Of a stretch of DNA of 64,000 bases, positions 25,960-35,319 are shown piece by piece. Origin of the DNA: Thiobacillus sp. UBA3361 (lineage in GTDB: Bacteria > Pseudomonadota > Gammaproteobacteria > Burkholderiales > Thiobacillaceae); the NCBI GenBank assembly GCA_002360535.1, contig DEQR01000012.1, positions 1-64,000 of the forward strand, written 5' to 3'. The notes beneath the pieces were generated by a model, which had not been told where the DNA came from, ran no database searches, and saw only the letters and a program-made list of their open reading frames with translations. The position numbers and the translations under genes are program-made. Each line of letters opens with the position of its first letter. Position 1 is the first letter of the stretch.

Positions 25960-26622
25960 TTATTTACTCAACTTAAAGGAATCTTTACCGGCACCCGGCG
26001 AGTCCGGCAATTCCCCCGCCCGCAGGCGCAACTGGATGAGCTCCGGCAGGCCGCGGGTACCGGTCTTGCGCATGATGTTGAAGCGGTGCACGTCCACGGT
26101 TTTTTCGCTTATGCCCAGTTCAAAGGCGATGGCCTTGTTGTGCCGGCCGGTCATGAGCAGGGCCAGCACCTCGCGCTCGCGCCGGCTCAGGGACGCAAAG
26201 CGCTGCGCCGCCTCGTGCCGCTGCTGCTGCTCCCGGCGCGCCGCGGCGTCGGTTTCCACGCAGACCTGGATGCGGTCGAGTAATTCCTGTTCGTTGAAGG
26301 GCTTGAGCAGGAAATCCAGGGCGCCGGCCTTCATGGCGCGCACGGCCATGGGCACGTCGCCATGGCCGGTGATGATGATGACCGGCAGCCGGATGCCGCG
26401 CTCGCGCAGGACCTGCTGCAACTCCAGGCCGCCCATGCCGGGCATGCGCACGTCCAGGATCAGGCAGCCGCACAAGTCCGGCGTGGCGGCGTCGAGGAAC
26501 TCGGCCGCCGAGGCGTAGGGGCGCACCTCCATGCTCACCGATTCCAGCAGCACGCACAGCGCCGCGCGGACGGCGTCGTCGTCGTCCACCACATGCACGA
26601 CGGGCCCGTCGCTGCCGCTCAT
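25960..26622 (-). CDS. FixJ/NarL-type response regulator
   Basis: A 220-residue two-component regulator. The receiver domain (about 8-122) has the acidic cluster VVDDDDAVR, phospho-acceptor D57 in CLILDVRMPGMGG, the conserved Thr in IIITGHGD and Lys in FLLKPF. A LuxR-type helix-turn-helix follows (about 145-205: LSRREREVLALLMTGRHNKA, ISEKTVDVHR). The FixJ-like receiver suggests DNA binding after phosphorylation by the adjacent kinase; the kinase stop and this start overlap by four bases. Target genes are not evident. The nearest gene beyond the kinase is fbaB, divergent. Confidence 0.92.
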   Translation of the reverse strand: MSGSDGPVVHVVDDDDAVRAALCVLLESVSMEVRPYASAAEFLDAATPDLCGCLILDVRMPGMGGLELQQVLRERGIRLPVIIITGHGDVPMAVRAMKAGALDFLLKPFNEQELLDRIQVCVETDAAARREQQQRHEAAQRFASLSRREREVLALLMTGRHNKAIAFELGISEKTVDVHRFNIMRKTGTRGLPELIQLRLRAGELPDSPGAGKDSFKLSK

Positions 26623-28868
26623 CCGCTCACTGCCGGTAAATCCAGGTGGAACACGGCGCCCCCTCCTTCACGATTCCCGTAGCCCAGTTCGCCCTTGTGG
26701 GCGTGCACGATAGACCGGCTGATGGCCAGGCCGATCCCCAGCCCGCCGGGCTTCTGGCTCACGAACGGATCGAAGACGCGCGCGCCCAGATCGGCGTCCA
26801 CGCCGGGACCGTTGTCCAGCACCTCCAGCCGCACCCGCCCCGCATCCGCATGGGTGCGCAGGATCACCTCTCCGGCCGGCCGCCCATCCGCCACGGCCTC
26901 TAGGGCATTGCGCGCCAGATTGTAGATGACCTGTTCCAGGAGCAGTGGGTCGGCGCGCACGGCCGGCAGCGGAGCGTCCAGATCGAGGACCAGCTTCGCC
27001 TGGCTGGCGTGGACCTCGTGCTCCAGCAGGGCGGCCACCTCACGCACTGGCTGGTTCAAATCCACCGGCTGCCACTGCATCTCGCCCTTGTGGACGAAGC
27101 GGCGCAGGCGCTGCACCACTTCGCTGGCACGCTGCACCTGGGCCTTGATCATCTCCAGCCATTCCAGCACCCTTGCCTTCTCGCCCCCCCTTTCGAGATG
27201 GCGCGCGGCCGCGCTGCTGAACATGCCGATGGCGGACAGGGGCTGGTTGATCTGGTGGGCGAGTTCGGTGGCGATCTCGCCCATGCTGGCCAGGCGCGAC
27301 ACATGGGCCAGTTCCTGCAAATGCTGGCGCTCGCGGCGCTGGGCGCGCTTCAGCGGCGTGACGTCGTTGACCACGGTGTAAAAACCCCGCACTTCCCCGC
27401 GCTCGTCCAGATCCGGGATGTAGGCCACCGCCATATCGCGGACCTCGCTTCCGGGCACCTCGACCTGCATCTCGAATTCCACCCTCCGCCCCCGCAGCGC
27501 CTGCCCGATGTGAGGCTCCAGCCGCCGATAGACAGGTTCGCCGAGCACATCACGCATGAGCCGGCCATAGAGTTCCAGCGGCGAATAACCCAGGTTGCGC
27601 TGATAGGCCAGGTTGTTGAAACGGTAGCGCTGCCCTGCATCCACATAGCCGACCATCATGGGCACGTTGTCCACCGCCCTCTCCAGCGCCTGGGAATGGG
27701 CACGGGCGCGGGCCACGGCGTAGGCCAGATATGCCGAAAGCACGGTGGCCAACAGGCTGGCGAACGCCCCGCCCACCAGGGTGTCGCGCAGCAGGTTGGC
27801 GTTGGCCGCCGTCAGGTCATCCGGGAAAATGGGGGCGATGAGCGTCCAGTCATAGGCCCCGTCGGTTCCCGGCAAGCCAGGATCGCCCCCGTCGCCCTGC
27901 CATTCGGCGGGTTGCAGCGGAAACACCCGCAGGAAGCTCAGACCCAGGTCCGCCGAGGTGGCCACGCCGCTCATCCGCTGCCGCATGGCGGCCCAGGCCC
28001 GCGGATGGCGTTGCGCGAAGGCGGGCAGATCGCGATCCGGCAAGAGGCCGGACCAGGCATCCGCGGGCGTGGGTCCCAGCAACCACTCACCGCGCTCATC
28101 GACCATCCAGATGGAGGGCCGCTCCCCGGCCAGCCGCCGCACGCCACGCAGCAGGTTTTCGCCCAGCACGTTGATCAGCACATAGCCGCGGCGCTGCCCA
28201 TGCCCGTCGAAAACGGCCATGCCCACGCGGATGACGGGCTTGTAGGGCACCTCGATGCGTCCGTTTTCGATATTGAGGTCCATGGGCGACACATAGATCT
28301 CGCCGCGCCCCAGCCCGGCCATGGCCTGCATGTAATAGCGGCCGGCCTTAGACTGGAGCTGCGCCGGCGGCACGATCCGGGCGCCTCCCGGAGCGTGGTT
28401 GACGCGGATGCGCTCGCGGTTGTCCGGATCGATGAAGCGCAACTGGTCGTAATGGCGTTTCTCGCTCATGAAGGCCGCGTACTCGCGGGCAATGGCCTGC
28501 CGGGCGGTCTCCGAGTCCGTTTCCAGAAAGGGTGCCAGGGCCTGATAGCGGGCGAAATAGCGCAATTCGGCCAGGACGCCGGCCATCGCATCGGTCAGGG
28601 TCAGGGCGGCCAGGTGCAGGCTGCGCTCGCGGGCGGCCATGAGCAAGGCGGCCCTGTTGTCCGATTCGATGCGGTAATAGGCCCCCAGGGCGAGCGCCAG
28701 CAACAGCGAAAAGGACAGGGCCAGCAGCAGGGTCAGGCGCAGCACACGCCCGCGTTCCACCTGCACCACCCGCGCCAGGGTGCCGGAGGGCGCGGACCGG
28801 CCCGCATCCGCGGACTCCGGTCCGGCGGGCGAGGCGACGTGCTTCCGGTCCTGGACTGTCTCGGTCAA
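26619..28868 (-). CDS. Membrane sensor histidine kinase with PAS domain
   Basis: A 749-residue kinase partner of the FixJ-type regulator. It has a transmembrane segment at about 44-65 (LTLLLALSFSLLLALALG), a large extracytoplasmic sensor of Cache-like appearance (about 70-370), a second membrane segment (about 375-398), a PAS domain (about 405-515), then HisKA with the phospho-acceptor His in ELAHQINQPLSAIGM, and the HATPase with N-box VIYNLARNALEAV, G1 DNGPGVD and G2 GGLGIGLAISR. The HisKA/HATPase sequence resembles the DctB/FixL group, which often sense dicarboxylates or redox signals. The ligand cannot be read from sequence. Confidence 0.92.
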   Translation of the reverse strand: MTETVQDRKHVASPAGPESADAGRSAPSGTLARVVQVERGRVLRLTLLLALSFSLLLALALGAYYRIESDNRAALLMAARERSLHLAALTLTDAMAGVLAELRYFARYQALAPFLETDSETARQAIAREYAAFMSEKRHYDQLRFIDPDNRERIRVNHAPGGARIVPPAQLQSKAGRYYMQAMAGLGRGEIYVSPMDLNIENGRIEVPYKPVIRVGMAVFDGHGQRRGYVLINVLGENLLRGVRRLAGERPSIWMVDERGEWLLGPTPADAWSGLLPDRDLPAFAQRHPRAWAAMRQRMSGVATSADLGLSFLRVFPLQPAEWQGDGGDPGLPGTDGAYDWTLIAPIFPDDLTAANANLLRDTLVGGAFASLLATVLSAYLAYAVARARAHSQALERAVDNVPMMVGYVDAGQRYRFNNLAYQRNLGYSPLELYGRLMRDVLGEPVYRRLEPHIGQALRGRRVEFEMQVEVPGSEVRDMAVAYIPDLDERGEVRGFYTVVNDVTPLKRAQRRERQHLQELAHVSRLASMGEIATELAHQINQPLSAIGMFSSAAARHLERGGEKARVLEWLEMIKAQVQRASEVVQRLRRFVHKGEMQWQPVDLNQPVREVAALLEHEVHASQAKLVLDLDAPLPAVRADPLLLEQVIYNLARNALEAVADGRPAGEVILRTHADAGRVRLEVLDNGPGVDADLGARVFDPFVSQKPGGLGIGLAISRSIVHAHKGELGYGNREGGGAVFHLDLPAVSG

Positions 28869-29039
28869 TGCGGGTCCTCTGCCTGGGCAAGGCTGCGATC
28901 AGGACGAATCATGAACCCAGAAGAGACCGCGTGCGCGACTATCCCCGCCTCCTTGTGCAAGCGGTATGGTGGATGGTGAGCGATAGACTATGTTGAATGC
29001 AGTAAGCAGCACCCGCGTCAAAACCCATCAGGAGGCGTC

Positions 29040-30089
29040 ATGACCGACATCCAAGCCCTGCTCGGCAACGAAACCGAATCCCTGCTCCAGCATGAATGCC
29101 GCACCATCCCCAGGTCCGCGCTGCACTTGCCGGGGCCGGACTACATCGACCGGGTGGTGGCGTTCAGCGACCGCAGCCCCGGCACCCTGCGCAGCTTCCA
29201 GCAGATATTCAACACCGGCCGCCTGGCCGGCACCGGCTATCTGTCCATCCTGCCGGTGGACCAAGGGGTGGAACACTCCGCCGGCGCCTCCTTCGCCCCC
29301 AACCCGGCCTATTTCGATCCGGAAAACATCGTCAAGCTGGCCATCGAGGGCGGCTGCAACGCGGTCGCCTCCACCCTGGGGGTGCTGGGCTCGGTATCGC
29401 GCAGGTACGCCCACAAGATCCCCTTCCTGGTGAAGCTCAACCACAACGAGATGCTCACCTACCCGACGATGCACGACCAGACCCTGTTCACCGACGTGCA
29501 ACAGGCCTTCGACCTGGGCGCGGTGGCGGTGGGCGCGACGGTCTATTACGGTTCGCCGGAATCGAGGCGGCAGCTATGGGAAGTCTCCCAGGCCTTCGCC
29601 GAGGCGCACCGGCTGGGCATGGTCACCTTCCTGTGGGCCTACCTGCGCAACTCCGGCTTCAAGAAGGACGGCACCGACTACCATGAGGCCGCCGACCTCA
29701 CCGGCCAGGCCAACCACCTGGCGGCCACCATCGAGGCGGACATCGTCAAGCAGAAGCAGGCCACCAACAACGGTGGCTACACCGCCATCGGCTTCGGCAA
29801 GACCCATCCCAAGGTCTATTCGGATTTGACCTCGGCGCACCCCATCGATCTGGTGCGCTACCAGGTGGCCAGCTGCTACATGGGCCGGGCGGGCATGATC
29901 AACTCCGGCGGCGCCTCGGGCGAGAACGACCTGGCCCAGGCGGTGCGCACGGCGGTGATCAACAAGCGGGCCGGGGGCATGGGTCTCATCTCCGGGCGCA
30001 AGGCCTTCCAGCGGCCCATGGCGGAGGGCGTGCAACTGCTCCATGCCATCCAGGACGTGTATCTGTCCGCGGCGGTGAGCATTGCCTGA
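29040..30089 (+). CDS. fbaB: Class I fructose-bisphosphate aldolase
   Basis: Cleaves fructose 1,6-bisphosphate to glyceraldehyde 3-phosphate and dihydroxyacetone phosphate, via a lysine Schiff base. The 349-residue length and motifs ([60 protein letters not shown]) match the archaeal/bacterial DhnA-type (E. coli FbaB) enzymes. AGGAGG lies 5 bases upstream of the ATG. It stands alone between the divergent kinase gene and HU. The presence of a class I enzyme is consistent with gluconeogenic or autotrophic carbon flow, but that is inference. Confidence 0.93.
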   Translation: MTDIQALLGNETESLLQHECRTIPRSALHLPGPDYIDRVVAFSDRSPGTLRSFQQIFNTGRLAGTGYLSILPVDQGVEHSAGASFAPNPAYFDPENIVKLAIEGGCNAVASTLGVLGSVSRRYAHKIPFLVKLNHNEMLTYPTMHDQTLFTDVQQAFDLGAVAVGATVYYGSPESRRQLWEVSQAFAEAHRLGMVTFLWAYLRNSGFKKDGTDYHEAADLTGQANHLAATIEADIVKQKQATNNGGYTAIGFGKTHPKVYSDLTSAHPIDLVRYQVASCYMGRAGMINSGGASGENDLAQAVRTAVINKRAGGMGLISGRKAFQRPMAEGVQLLHAIQDVYLSAAVSIA

Positions 30090-30254
30090 GACGGGGAGCC
30101 CGCCGGGAGCCGCCTGGAGGCGCGGCACCCCGGTTCCGGGCACGCGGGGAACCGGCCGGTTCCCCGACGGGCTGATCACCGTCAAGGATTCTGCCGGCGG
30201 GTGTGCGAAAAGACAGGCGAAAAAAGCAAAAATCTCCCTAGGCGCGGGGGTTCT

Positions 30255-30267
30255 GTGCATAATGCAC
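30255..30267. promoter_or_regulatory. Palindrome with possible -10 element upstream of HU
   Basis: GTGCAT-A-ATGCAC is a perfect 13-base palindrome containing CATAAT, a plausible -10 element about 100 bases upstream of the HU gene. No convincing -35 hexamer lies 16-18 bases before it. The rest of the 30090-30362 gap shows nothing else recognisable. Confidence 0.3.
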
Positions 30268-30362
30268 GTGCTCTTTCGTTGACCACCCACCGCATGAGCA
30301 GCTCAGGAACGAATCAGTCCGAATATTTTTCGACATCCTTTTTGCATGAGGAGACGTAAACC

Positions 30363-30665
30363 ATGAACAAATCCGAACTCATCGACGCTGTCGCCGCCAA
30401 GACCGAGATGTCCAAAGCCGCTTCCGGCAAGGCCATCGACGCCGTTCTCGACGCCATCGTCGATGCCGTCAGCAAGGGCGACACCGTGTCCGTGATCGGT
30501 TTCGGCAGCTTCGAGGCCCGCAAGCGCGCCGCCCGCAACGGCAAGAACCCCGCCACCGGCGCCGCCATCAAGATCGCCGCCACCACCGTGCCCGCCTTCC
30601 GTGCCGGCAAGGCCTTCAAGGACAAGGTCTCCAGCGGTGCCAAGAAAGGCGGCAAGAAGAAATAA
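30363..30665 (+). CDS. hup: DNA-binding protein HU with lysine-rich tail
   Basis: A 100-residue nucleoid protein. The dimerisation helices ([20 protein letters not shown]) and the DNA-binding arm region ([19 protein letters not shown] and [14 protein letters not shown]) are complete. A Lys-rich C-terminal tail (KKGGKKK) extends beyond the usual 90 residues. A strong ribosome site (GAGGAG) precedes the ATG, and a stem-loop follows, so it is probably monocistronic and highly expressed. Confidence 0.96.
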   Translation: MNKSELIDAVAAKTEMSKAASGKAIDAVLDAIVDAVSKGDTVSVIGFGSFEARKRAARNGKNPATGAAIKIAATTVPAFRAGKAFKDKVSSGAKKGGKKK

Positions 30666-30666
30666 A

Positions 30667-30700
30667 GCCAGGCGGGCGCCCCACCGCGGGGCGCCTGACC
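30667..30700 (+). terminator. Stem-loop after HU gene
   Basis: GGCGCCCC and GGGGCGCC form an 8-base stem around a 5-base loop directly after the HU stop codon. There is no T-run, so the efficiency as an intrinsic terminator is uncertain. Confidence 0.6.
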
Positions 30701-30830
30701 ACCCGCCGGCCCGCGTCACAGTACGGCCGGTTCCGTACTCCCCGATCTCCGCTCAAAGCATCGCAAGCCGGCCCGCGACGTCTCGTCGAAGCTGGGCTGC
30801 CAGTCCTCCCCCAGCCACGCATACCCGGCC

Positions 30831-31370
30831 ATGTCCGGCATCCTGTCCCTGATACCCCACCCCGGCACACCCGTAGCCGGCACCCTGGGCATCGACGTGG
30901 CGTGCACCCTTCCGCGCGATGGCGGCCTCATCCTCACGTATCGTCTGCGGGCGCCCGCCGGCCAGGTCCTGATCCCGCCCGCCGGCACTCCCGGCCGCGC
31001 CGACGGGCTCTGGCGGCACACATGCTTCGAGTCCTTCGTGGCCAGCAAGGGGCAGACCGCCTACCGGGAGTTCAACTTCTCCCCCGCCGGTTCATGGCAG
31101 GCCTATGCCTTCCACGCCTATCGCCGGGGTGGCCCGCTGGAACCGGCGGCGGGTCCCGAACTCGACTGCTCGGAGGAAGAAGGGGGCTTCACCCTGCGGG
31201 CCTACCTCCCCGCCGCCGACTTGCCCACCGGCCCGCCCTGGCGCCTGGGGCTCAGCGCGGTGCTGGAGTCGGCCGACGGCAGCCTGTCCTACTGGGCCCT
31301 GGGCCATGCCCCGGAGCGCCCGGATTTCCACCACCCCGACACCTTCACCCTGGAGATTCCGCCGCCATGA
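30831..31370 (+). CDS. DOMON-like domain protein
   Basis: A 179-residue protein without a signal peptide. Its beta-rich sequence with the phrases GLWRHTCFESFVA, YREFNFSPAGSWQAYAFHAYR and SYWALGHAPERPDFHH matches the bacterial DOMON-like family, related to heme- or sugar-binding DOMON domains. The actual ligand is unknown. Its stop overlaps the next start as ATGA, so it forms an operon with the DUF1343 gene, whose protein probably processes a peptidoglycan-derived sugar; a shared cell-wall recycling role is speculative. Confidence 0.8.
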   Translation: MSGILSLIPHPGTPVAGTLGIDVACTLPRDGGLILTYRLRAPAGQVLIPPAGTPGRADGLWRHTCFESFVASKGQTAYREFNFSPAGSWQAYAFHAYRRGGPLEPAAGPELDCSEEEGGFTLRAYLPAADLPTGPPWRLGLSAVLESADGSLSYWALGHAPERPDFHHPDTFTLEIPPP

Positions 31371-32572
31371 AATTCGGCCTGGACCGACTGTTGACGGAGT
31401 CCGACCTGCGCCGCCCCCTGCACGGCCGCCGGCTCGCCCTGCTGGCCCATCCGGCCTCCCTGACCGCCGACCTGACCCACGCCCTGGACGCCCTGGCGGC
31501 CATGCCCGAGCTGCATCTGGCCGCCGCCTTCGGCCCCCAGCACGGCCTGCGCGGCGACAAGCAGGACAACATGATGGAGTCGCCGGACTTCCACGATCCG
31601 GTGCACGGCATCCCGGTGTTCAGCCTGTACGGCGAGGTGCGCCGGCCCACCGACGCCATGATGGCGGCCTTCGACGTGCTGCTGGTGGACCTCCAGGACC
31701 TGGGCTGCCGCATCTACACCTTCATCACCACCCTGCGCTACGTGCTGGAGGCCGCCGCCGCCCAAGGCAAGAGCGTCTGGGTGCTGGACCGCCCCAATCC
31801 GGCCGGCCGGCCGGTGGAGGGCACCACCCTGCTGCCCGGCTGGGAGAGCTTCGTGGGCGCCGGCCCCATGCCCATGCGCCACGGCCTGACCCTGGGCGAG
31901 ATGGGCCAATGGTTCGTGAACTCCCTGGGGCTGGACCTGGACTACCGGGTCATCCCCATGCGGGGCTGGGCGCCGGAGCAGGCGCCCGGCTACGGCTGGC
32001 CCCTGGGGGAGCGGGCCTGGGTCAACCCCAGCCCCAACGCACCGAACCTGTCCATGGCCCGCTGCTACGCCGGCACGGTGATGCTGGAGGGCACCACCCT
32101 GTCCGAGGGGCGCGGCACCACCCGCCCCCTGGAATTGTTTGGCGCCCCGGACCTGGACAGCGGCGCTTTGCTGGCCGCCATGCATGAGCTGGCACCCCAG
32201 TGGCTGGCGGGCTGCCGGCTGCGGCCCTGCTGGTTCGAACCCACCTTCCACAAGCACGCGGGCCGGCTCTGCGCCGGCATGCAGATCCATGTGGAGGACG
32301 GCGCCTACGACCACACCGCCTTTCGCCCCTGGCGCCTCCAGGCCCTGGCCTTCAAGGCCCTGCGCCGGCTGCGCCCGGACTTCCCCCTGTGGCGGGACTT
32401 CCCCTACGAATACGAGCACGACCGCCTGGCCATCGACCTGATCAACGGCGGCAGCGGCCTCAGGGAATGGGTGGACGACCCGGCCGCCGGCCCCGCCGAC
32501 CTGGAGGCCCTGGCCGGGCCGGACGAGGCCGCCTGGGCGGACGTGCGACGGTCGGTCCTGCTCTACCCCTGA
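31367..32572 (+). CDS. DUF1343 family protein (NamZ-like exo-N-acetylmuramidase)
   Basis: A 401-residue DUF1343 protein. Recognised phrases include GLDRLL near the start, AAFGPQHGLRGDKQDNM, VDLQDLGCRIYTFITTL, WVLDRPNPAGR, and SEGRGTTRPLELFGAP. One member of this family, NamZ, is an exo-beta-N-acetylmuramidase in peptidoglycan recycling. Here no clear signal peptide is visible, so a cytoplasmic location is likely. It is coupled to the upstream DOMON-like gene by an ATGA overlap. The family is confident; the enzymatic activity in this organism is inferred. Confidence 0.88.
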   Translation: MKFGLDRLLTESDLRRPLHGRRLALLAHPASLTADLTHALDALAAMPELHLAAAFGPQHGLRGDKQDNMMESPDFHDPVHGIPVFSLYGEVRRPTDAMMAAFDVLLVDLQDLGCRIYTFITTLRYVLEAAAAQGKSVWVLDRPNPAGRPVEGTTLLPGWESFVGAGPMPMRHGLTLGEMGQWFVNSLGLDLDYRVIPMRGWAPEQAPGYGWPLGERAWVNPSPNAPNLSMARCYAGTVMLEGTTLSEGRGTTRPLELFGAPDLDSGALLAAMHELAPQWLAGCRLRPCWFEPTFHKHAGRLCAGMQIHVEDGAYDHTAFRPWRLQALAFKALRRLRPDFPLWRDFPYEYEHDRLAIDLINGGSGLREWVDDPAAGPADLEALAGPDEAAWADVRRSVLLYP

Positions 32573-32641
32573 CCCATTCCCGCGCGGCCGGGCAGGGATC
32601 GGCTACGCTGGAGATATGGGCAATGCCTGGACCTCTCCGCC

Positions 32642-33277
32642 ATGACCTCCCCACCCCGCACCCTGCCGCCCTGCACCTTCGTTTCCTGGGCCGCCGTCTA
32701 TCGCCTCAGCCGCGACCTGGCCCGCGCCGTGCGTGCCTCCGGCTACCGGCCCGACATCGTGGTGGCCATCGGCCGGGGCGGCTATGCGCCGGCCCGGCTG
32801 GTGTGCGATTTCCTGCACCTGGATGCACTGACCGGCATCAAGGTGGAACACTACAGCGCCACCCGCAAGCAGACCCGGGTGGTGATCCGCTACCCACTCA
32901 ACACTGACATCCGCGGCCTGGACGTGCTGGTCGTCGATGACGTGAATGACAGCGGCGACACCCTGGCCGTGGTGGTGGACACCCTGCGCGGCTTCGTGCC
33001 CCATGACGTGAAGACCGCCGTGCTCCACGAAAAGGCGGTCACCCGATTCCCCGCCGACCTGTGCGCGCGGCGCATGAAGAAATGGCGCTGGCTGGTCTAT
33101 CCCTGGGCGGTGATCGAGGACGTCACCTCCTTCGTGCGTGCCCTGGCGCCGCCGCCGGCATCGGCGGAAGAGGCGCGCCGGCGGCTGCTGGAGGAGCACG
33201 GCCTCCGCGTGCCCCTGCAAAACCTGCGGGACGCGCTGGAATTCCTGGACGCCGCGCCCACAAAGGCCGCGTCATGA
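32642..33277 (+). CDS. Phosphoribosyltransferase
   Basis: A 211-residue type I phosphoribosyltransferase. The PRPP-binding loop is VLVVDDVNDSGDTLAV (about 99-114), with the upstream IVVAIGRGGYAPARL strand-loop. It resembles the Gpt/hypoxanthine-guanine branch, often annotated simply as phosphoribosyltransferase. The natural base cannot be assigned. The C-terminal 35 residues form an extra helical tail. The stop overlaps the pcm start as ATGA. NAD-salvage genes lie just beyond on the other strand, but that proximity alone does not assign its substrate. Confidence 0.87.
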   Translation: MTSPPRTLPPCTFVSWAAVYRLSRDLARAVRASGYRPDIVVAIGRGGYAPARLVCDFLHLDALTGIKVEHYSATRKQTRVVIRYPLNTDIRGLDVLVVDDVNDSGDTLAVVVDTLRGFVPHDVKTAVLHEKAVTRFPADLCARRMKKWRWLVYPWAVIEDVTSFVRALAPPPASAEEARRRLLEEHGLRVPLQNLRDALEFLDAAPTKAAS

Positions 33278-33957
33278 GACAGGAACCCGACCCCGAACTG
33301 GGCCTGCTGCTGGAGGATATCCGCCAGGAGACGGAGTTGACCGCGGGCTACACCGGCCGCGCGGCCCTGGACCGGCGGGTCATGGAGGCCATGGCGAAGG
33401 TACCGCGGCACGCCTTCGTCCCCGACCACCTGCAACTCAGCGCCTATGCCAACCGGCCCCTGCCCATCGGCCACGGACAGACCATCTCCCAGCCCTACAT
33501 CGTCGCCCTGATGACCGACCTGATCCGTCCCCGGCCCGAGCACATGGTGCTGGAGGTGGGCACCGGCTCGGGTTATCAGGCGGCCATCCTCGCCTGCCTG
33601 GTAAAGCAGGTCTATTCCCTGGAGATCGTCACCGCCCTGGCCGAGCAGGCGCGGGAACGCCTGCAACGTCTGGGTTACAGCAACGTGGCGGTACGCGCCG
33701 GCGACGGCCATGGCGGCTGGCCGGAACACGCGCCCTACGACGCCATCCTGGTGACCGCCGCCGCGGCCGCCGTCCCCCCGGCCCTGGTGGAGCAACTCAA
33801 GCCCGGCGGCACCCTGGTCATCCCGGTGGGCAACCGCTTCACCGGCCAGGACCTGCGGGTGGTCAGCAAGGACGAGCAAGGCCGGGTGAGGGAGAAGAAC
33901 GTGCTGCCGGTGATCTTCGTGCCGCTGGTCGATGCGGAGGACGACGCGGACCGCTAG
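33274..33957 (+). CDS. pcm: Protein-L-isoaspartate O-methyltransferase
   Basis: Repairs isoaspartyl residues in damaged proteins using S-adenosylmethionine. The 227-residue sequence has the family's pre-motif RHAFVPDHLQLSAYANRPLPIGHGQTISQPYIVALM, interrupted here only for quotation, which carries the active-site Ser in TISQP, and SAM motif I VLEVGTGSGYQAA. Later motifs YDAILVTAAA and LKPGGTLVIPVG are intact. The ATG at 33274 overlaps the upstream phosphoribosyltransferase stop. Longer starts within that gene are not needed. Confidence 0.95.
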   Translation: MRQEPDPELGLLLEDIRQETELTAGYTGRAALDRRVMEAMAKVPRHAFVPDHLQLSAYANRPLPIGHGQTISQPYIVALMTDLIRPRPEHMVLEVGTGSGYQAAILACLVKQVYSLEIVTALAEQARERLQRLGYSNVAVRAGDGHGGWPEHAPYDAILVTAAAAAVPPALVEQLKPGGTLVIPVGNRFTGQDLRVVSKDEQGRVREKNVLPVIFVPLVDAEDDADR

Positions 33958-33978
33958 ACCGGCCGGTGGCGCCGCGCC

Positions 33979-35319
33979 TCAGCGGCCGGTGCGCCGGTCC
34001 ACCGCATCGGCCAACCGCCGCAGGGGTTCGGCCACCGTCACCGGATAGGCCTCCGCCTGGTCCAGGCCACGCAGGACCTCGGGCAGGGCGACCAGTTCCG
34101 CCTGGGCATATTCGCGCAGGGCGGCAAGGGGGGGCGGGGCGGCCAGCCGCCGGCCGGCGCGCATCACCGGCTCCAGCAGGGGCCGGCCAGGCAGCAGATC
34201 GTCGGCCGTGGTCAGCACGTCGCCGGCCGTGCGCCCATCGTCCCCATAACGGCGATAGACCTGCTTGCGGCCCGGCCAGGTGGCCTTGCCCTCTGAACGC
34301 TTGCGCCGCGCCAGGCCGGCGTATTCCTGGAGCTTGTAGGCGCAGTCCAGGTAGGGCCGGTCCGCCGAGGTGTTCATGCGGGTGCCGACGCCGAAGCCGT
34401 CGATGGGGGCGCCGTCGGCCAGCAGCGCCGCGACCCGGTACTCGTCCAGGTTGCCGCTGGCGAAGATGCGGATGTCGGGCAGGCCGCCCTCGTCCAGGAT
34501 GGCGCGCACCCGCCGGGCATGCTCGCCCAGGTCGCCGCTGTCCAGGCGCACCGCCTGGATGGAGATGCCCTCCCCGGCCAGCCGGTGGGCCAGGGGCACC
34601 AGGGCGCGGGCCGCCGTCTCGGTGTCGTAGGTGTCGATGAGCAGGGTGGTGGCCTGGGGATGGGAGCGGGCGAAGTGCTCGAAGGCGGCCAGTTCGTCGT
34701 CGTGGGCCTGGATGAAGGAGTGGGCCATGGTGCCGAAGATGGGCACGCCCCAGCGCATGCCGGCCAGCACCGTGGAGCTGCCGTCGAAGCCGGCCAGGTA
34801 GCTGGCCCGGGCCGACATCAGTCCGGCCTCGGCGCCGTGGGCACGGCGCAGACCGAAATCCACCAGCAGCCGGCCCGGCGCGGCCAGGCGCACCCGCGCG
34901 GCCTTGCTGGCCACCAGGGTCTGGAATTGCAGCAGGTTGATGATGCGGGTCTCCACCAACTGCGCCTGGGGCAGGGGTGCGGCCACCCGCAGGATGGGCT
35001 CATCGGGGAAGAAGACCGTGCCCTCGGCCATGGCCTCCACGTCGCCGGTGAAGCGCAGTTTGCCCAGGGAAGCGAGGAAGCGGTCGTGGAAGCGGCCCGT
35101 GCCGGCCAGCCACGCCAGTTCCTCTTCCGTGAAGCGCAGCCCCTCCAGGAAATCCAGCACCTGCTCCAGGCCCGCCGCCAAGAGGAAGTTGCGCCCATCC
35201 GGCAACTTGCGGGCGAAGAACTCGAACACCGCCGTCTCCCCCATGCCCCGGTCGAAATAGGCCTGGAGCATGGTGAGCTGGTAGAGATCGGTGAGCAGGA
35301 CGCTGGTGCGTTCCGGCAT
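33979..35319 (-). CDS. pncB: Nicotinate phosphoribosyltransferase
   Basis: Makes nicotinate mononucleotide from nicotinate and PRPP in the NAD salvage pathway. The 446-residue protein has the characteristic LTDLYQLTMLQAYF N-terminus, FGLRRAHG, the active-site region GTMAHSFIQAH and the phosphate-binding IFASGNLDEY / GFGVGTRM segments. Its start codon overlaps the pncA stop, so nicotinamidase and this enzyme are coupled and catalyse consecutive steps. Its length fits the bacterial family. Confidence 0.95.
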   Translation of the reverse strand: MPERTSVLLTDLYQLTMLQAYFDRGMGETAVFEFFARKLPDGRNFLLAAGLEQVLDFLEGLRFTEEELAWLAGTGRFHDRFLASLGKLRFTGDVEAMAEGTVFFPDEPILRVAAPLPQAQLVETRIINLLQFQTLVASKAARVRLAAPGRLLVDFGLRRAHGAEAGLMSARASYLAGFDGSSTVLAGMRWGVPIFGTMAHSFIQAHDDELAAFEHFARSHPQATTLLIDTYDTETAARALVPLAHRLAGEGISIQAVRLDSGDLGEHARRVRAILDEGGLPDIRIFASGNLDEYRVAALLADGAPIDGFGVGTRMNTSADRPYLDCAYKLQEYAGLARRKRSEGKATWPGRKQVYRRYGDDGRTAGDVLTTADDLLPGRPLLEPVMRAGRRLAAPPPLAALREYAQAELVALPEVLRGLDQAEAYPVTVAEPLRRLADAVDRRTGR